Shown: in pieces, positions 49,240 through 49,648 of the stretch | Layout: every line of letters starts with the position of its first letter | How positions within the stretch are numbered: the stretch's first letter is position 1 | Assembly (NCBI GenBank): GCA_023426435.1 | Contig: JAFAAS010000026.1 | Location: forward strand, 1 to 49,648 | Direction of reading: 5' to 3' | DNA length: 49,648 nucleotides | From: Verrucomicrobiota bacterium | GTDB taxonomy: Bacteria; Verrucomicrobiota; Verrucomicrobiia; Opitutales; Opitutaceae | The notes under the pieces: generated by a model | Told to the model about the DNA's origin: nothing | Databases searched by the model: none | Seen by the model: the letters and a program-made list of their open reading frames with translations, nothing else | Made by a program: the position numbers and the translations under genes

Positions 49240-49648
49240 TTAGATGACCAGCGATTCTCCGGCTTCGAGGGTGCGAAACGTTTGCGGGGAGATTCCGGCG
49301 GCGGTGCGGGCGGCGGCGAGGGCTTGGAGAGGTTCGTCGCGGCCTTCGTCGGTCAACTGCCAGGTGCCCCAGTGCATGCCGATGGACTGGCGGGCGGCGA
49401 CGTCGCGGTGGATTTGGACGGCCTCGGCGGGGTTGCAATGTTGGGCGGCCATGAACCAGCGTGGCTCGTAGGCGCCGATGGGGATGAGTGCGACGTCGGG
49501 CGGGCCGAGGCGGTGGCGGATGTTGTGGAAGAGAGTGGCGTCGTAACCGGTGTCGCCGGCGAACCACCAGGAGCGCGAAGCGAGGCGGACGAAGAAGCCG
49601 CCCCAGAGGCGGGCGTTGCGTTGGCCGGAGAGGCGATTGCTCCAGTGG
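49240..49648 (-). CDS. Metallo-beta-lactamase-fold hydrolase, NAPE-PLD/UlaG-like (5' end beyond the window)
   Basis: The C-terminal 135 residues of a minus-strand gene that runs off the window edge. HWSNRLSGQRNARLWGGF, WWFAGDTGYD, LGPPDVALIPIGAYEPRWFM, NPAEAVQIHRD and MHWGTWQLTDEGRDEP match the second half of the metallo-hydrolases related to N-acyl-phosphatidylethanolamine phospholipase D, with the Asp of AGDTG and His of MHWGT as metal ligands. The first half, including the HxHxDH motif, is not visible. The substrate is unknown. Confidence 0.88.
   Translation of the reverse strand, partial: HWSNRLSGQRNARLWGGFFVRLASRSWWFAGDTGYDATLFHNIRHRLGPPDVALIPIGAYEPRWFMAAQHCNPAEAVQIHRDVAARQSIGMHWGTWQLTDEGRDEPLQALAAARTAAGISPQTFRTLEAGESLVI

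Overview
This is a GC-rich bacterial chromosomal segment whose gene content and style point to Verrucomicrobiota, most likely an Opitutaceae-like lineage. The indicators are a long TonB-dependent receptor with an N-terminal carboxypeptidase-regulatory-like domain, a secreted sorbosone-dehydrogenase-like protein beside a lipoprotein cytochrome c, a Tat-type Gfo/Idh/MocA oxidoreductase next to a sugar-type MFS carrier, a GTP-type PEP carboxykinase, and intergenic spaces full of small palindromic repeats. The assignment is inference, because no rRNA gene is present. I saw no tRNA, rRNA, CRISPR array, prophage or insertion sequence. Most genes are housekeeping or metabolic and read in both directions.

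Layout. 1-9.8 kb: a minus-strand cytochrome c / PQQ-type dehydrogenase pair; a divergent three-repeat DUF4177-like protein; a hybrid sensor kinase with a periplasmic solute-binding domain; an oxidoreductase and MFS transporter; two small lipoproteins. 9.8-12.5 kb: an ABC exporter pair plus a DUF3299-like secreted protein. 12.6-16 kb: a tandem-ACT protein, a cation efflux carrier, and pckG preceded by a possible structured leader. 16-21.3 kb: a small exported protein, an HDOD protein, a decayed aldehyde-dehydrogenase remnant, then an ECF sigma / membrane partner / polymer-forming-RDD operon. 21.5-25 kb: purE-purK, then a MobA-like transferase and an XdhC-like protein on the minus strand. 25-30.5 kb: a LytTR regulator / LytS-type kinase operon divergent from a TonB-dependent receptor, with three direct repeats at exact 21-bp spacing between them. 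30.5-35.3 kb (minus): a GH20-like protein, transaldolase, CCA-adding enzyme and a DUF423 protein. 35.4-36.3 kb: rplM-rpsI. 36.4-43.7 kb: an arginine cluster (argC, argJ inverted, argB, argD, argF, argG). 43.9-44.7 kb: a glutaredoxin-like protein divergent from an HxlR regulator. 44.8-49 kb (minus): an Mla-type lipid transport operon led by an uncharacterised aromatic-repeat protein. The right edge holds a truncated metallo-beta-lactamase-fold hydrolase.

How the genes work together. The arg genes cover acetylglutamate to argininosuccinate with ArgJ recycling the acetyl group; argH is not in the window. PurE and PurK act in successive purine steps. MlaE, MlaF and MlaD would form one inner-membrane lipid transporter. 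The LytTR pair probably controls itself, the neighbouring receptor, or both.

The most unusual signal is in the intergenic DNA. (1) Many hairpins have a GTAG, GGAG or GTGG foot, as in REP elements. Two are inside the GH20-like reading frame, one forms the C-terminus of the MobA-like protein and one supplies the stop codon of the HDOD gene. (2) At least five sequence-unrelated families share one architecture: a degenerate tandem array of 6-10-nt words followed by its inverted complement. They lie between genes and even inside operons.
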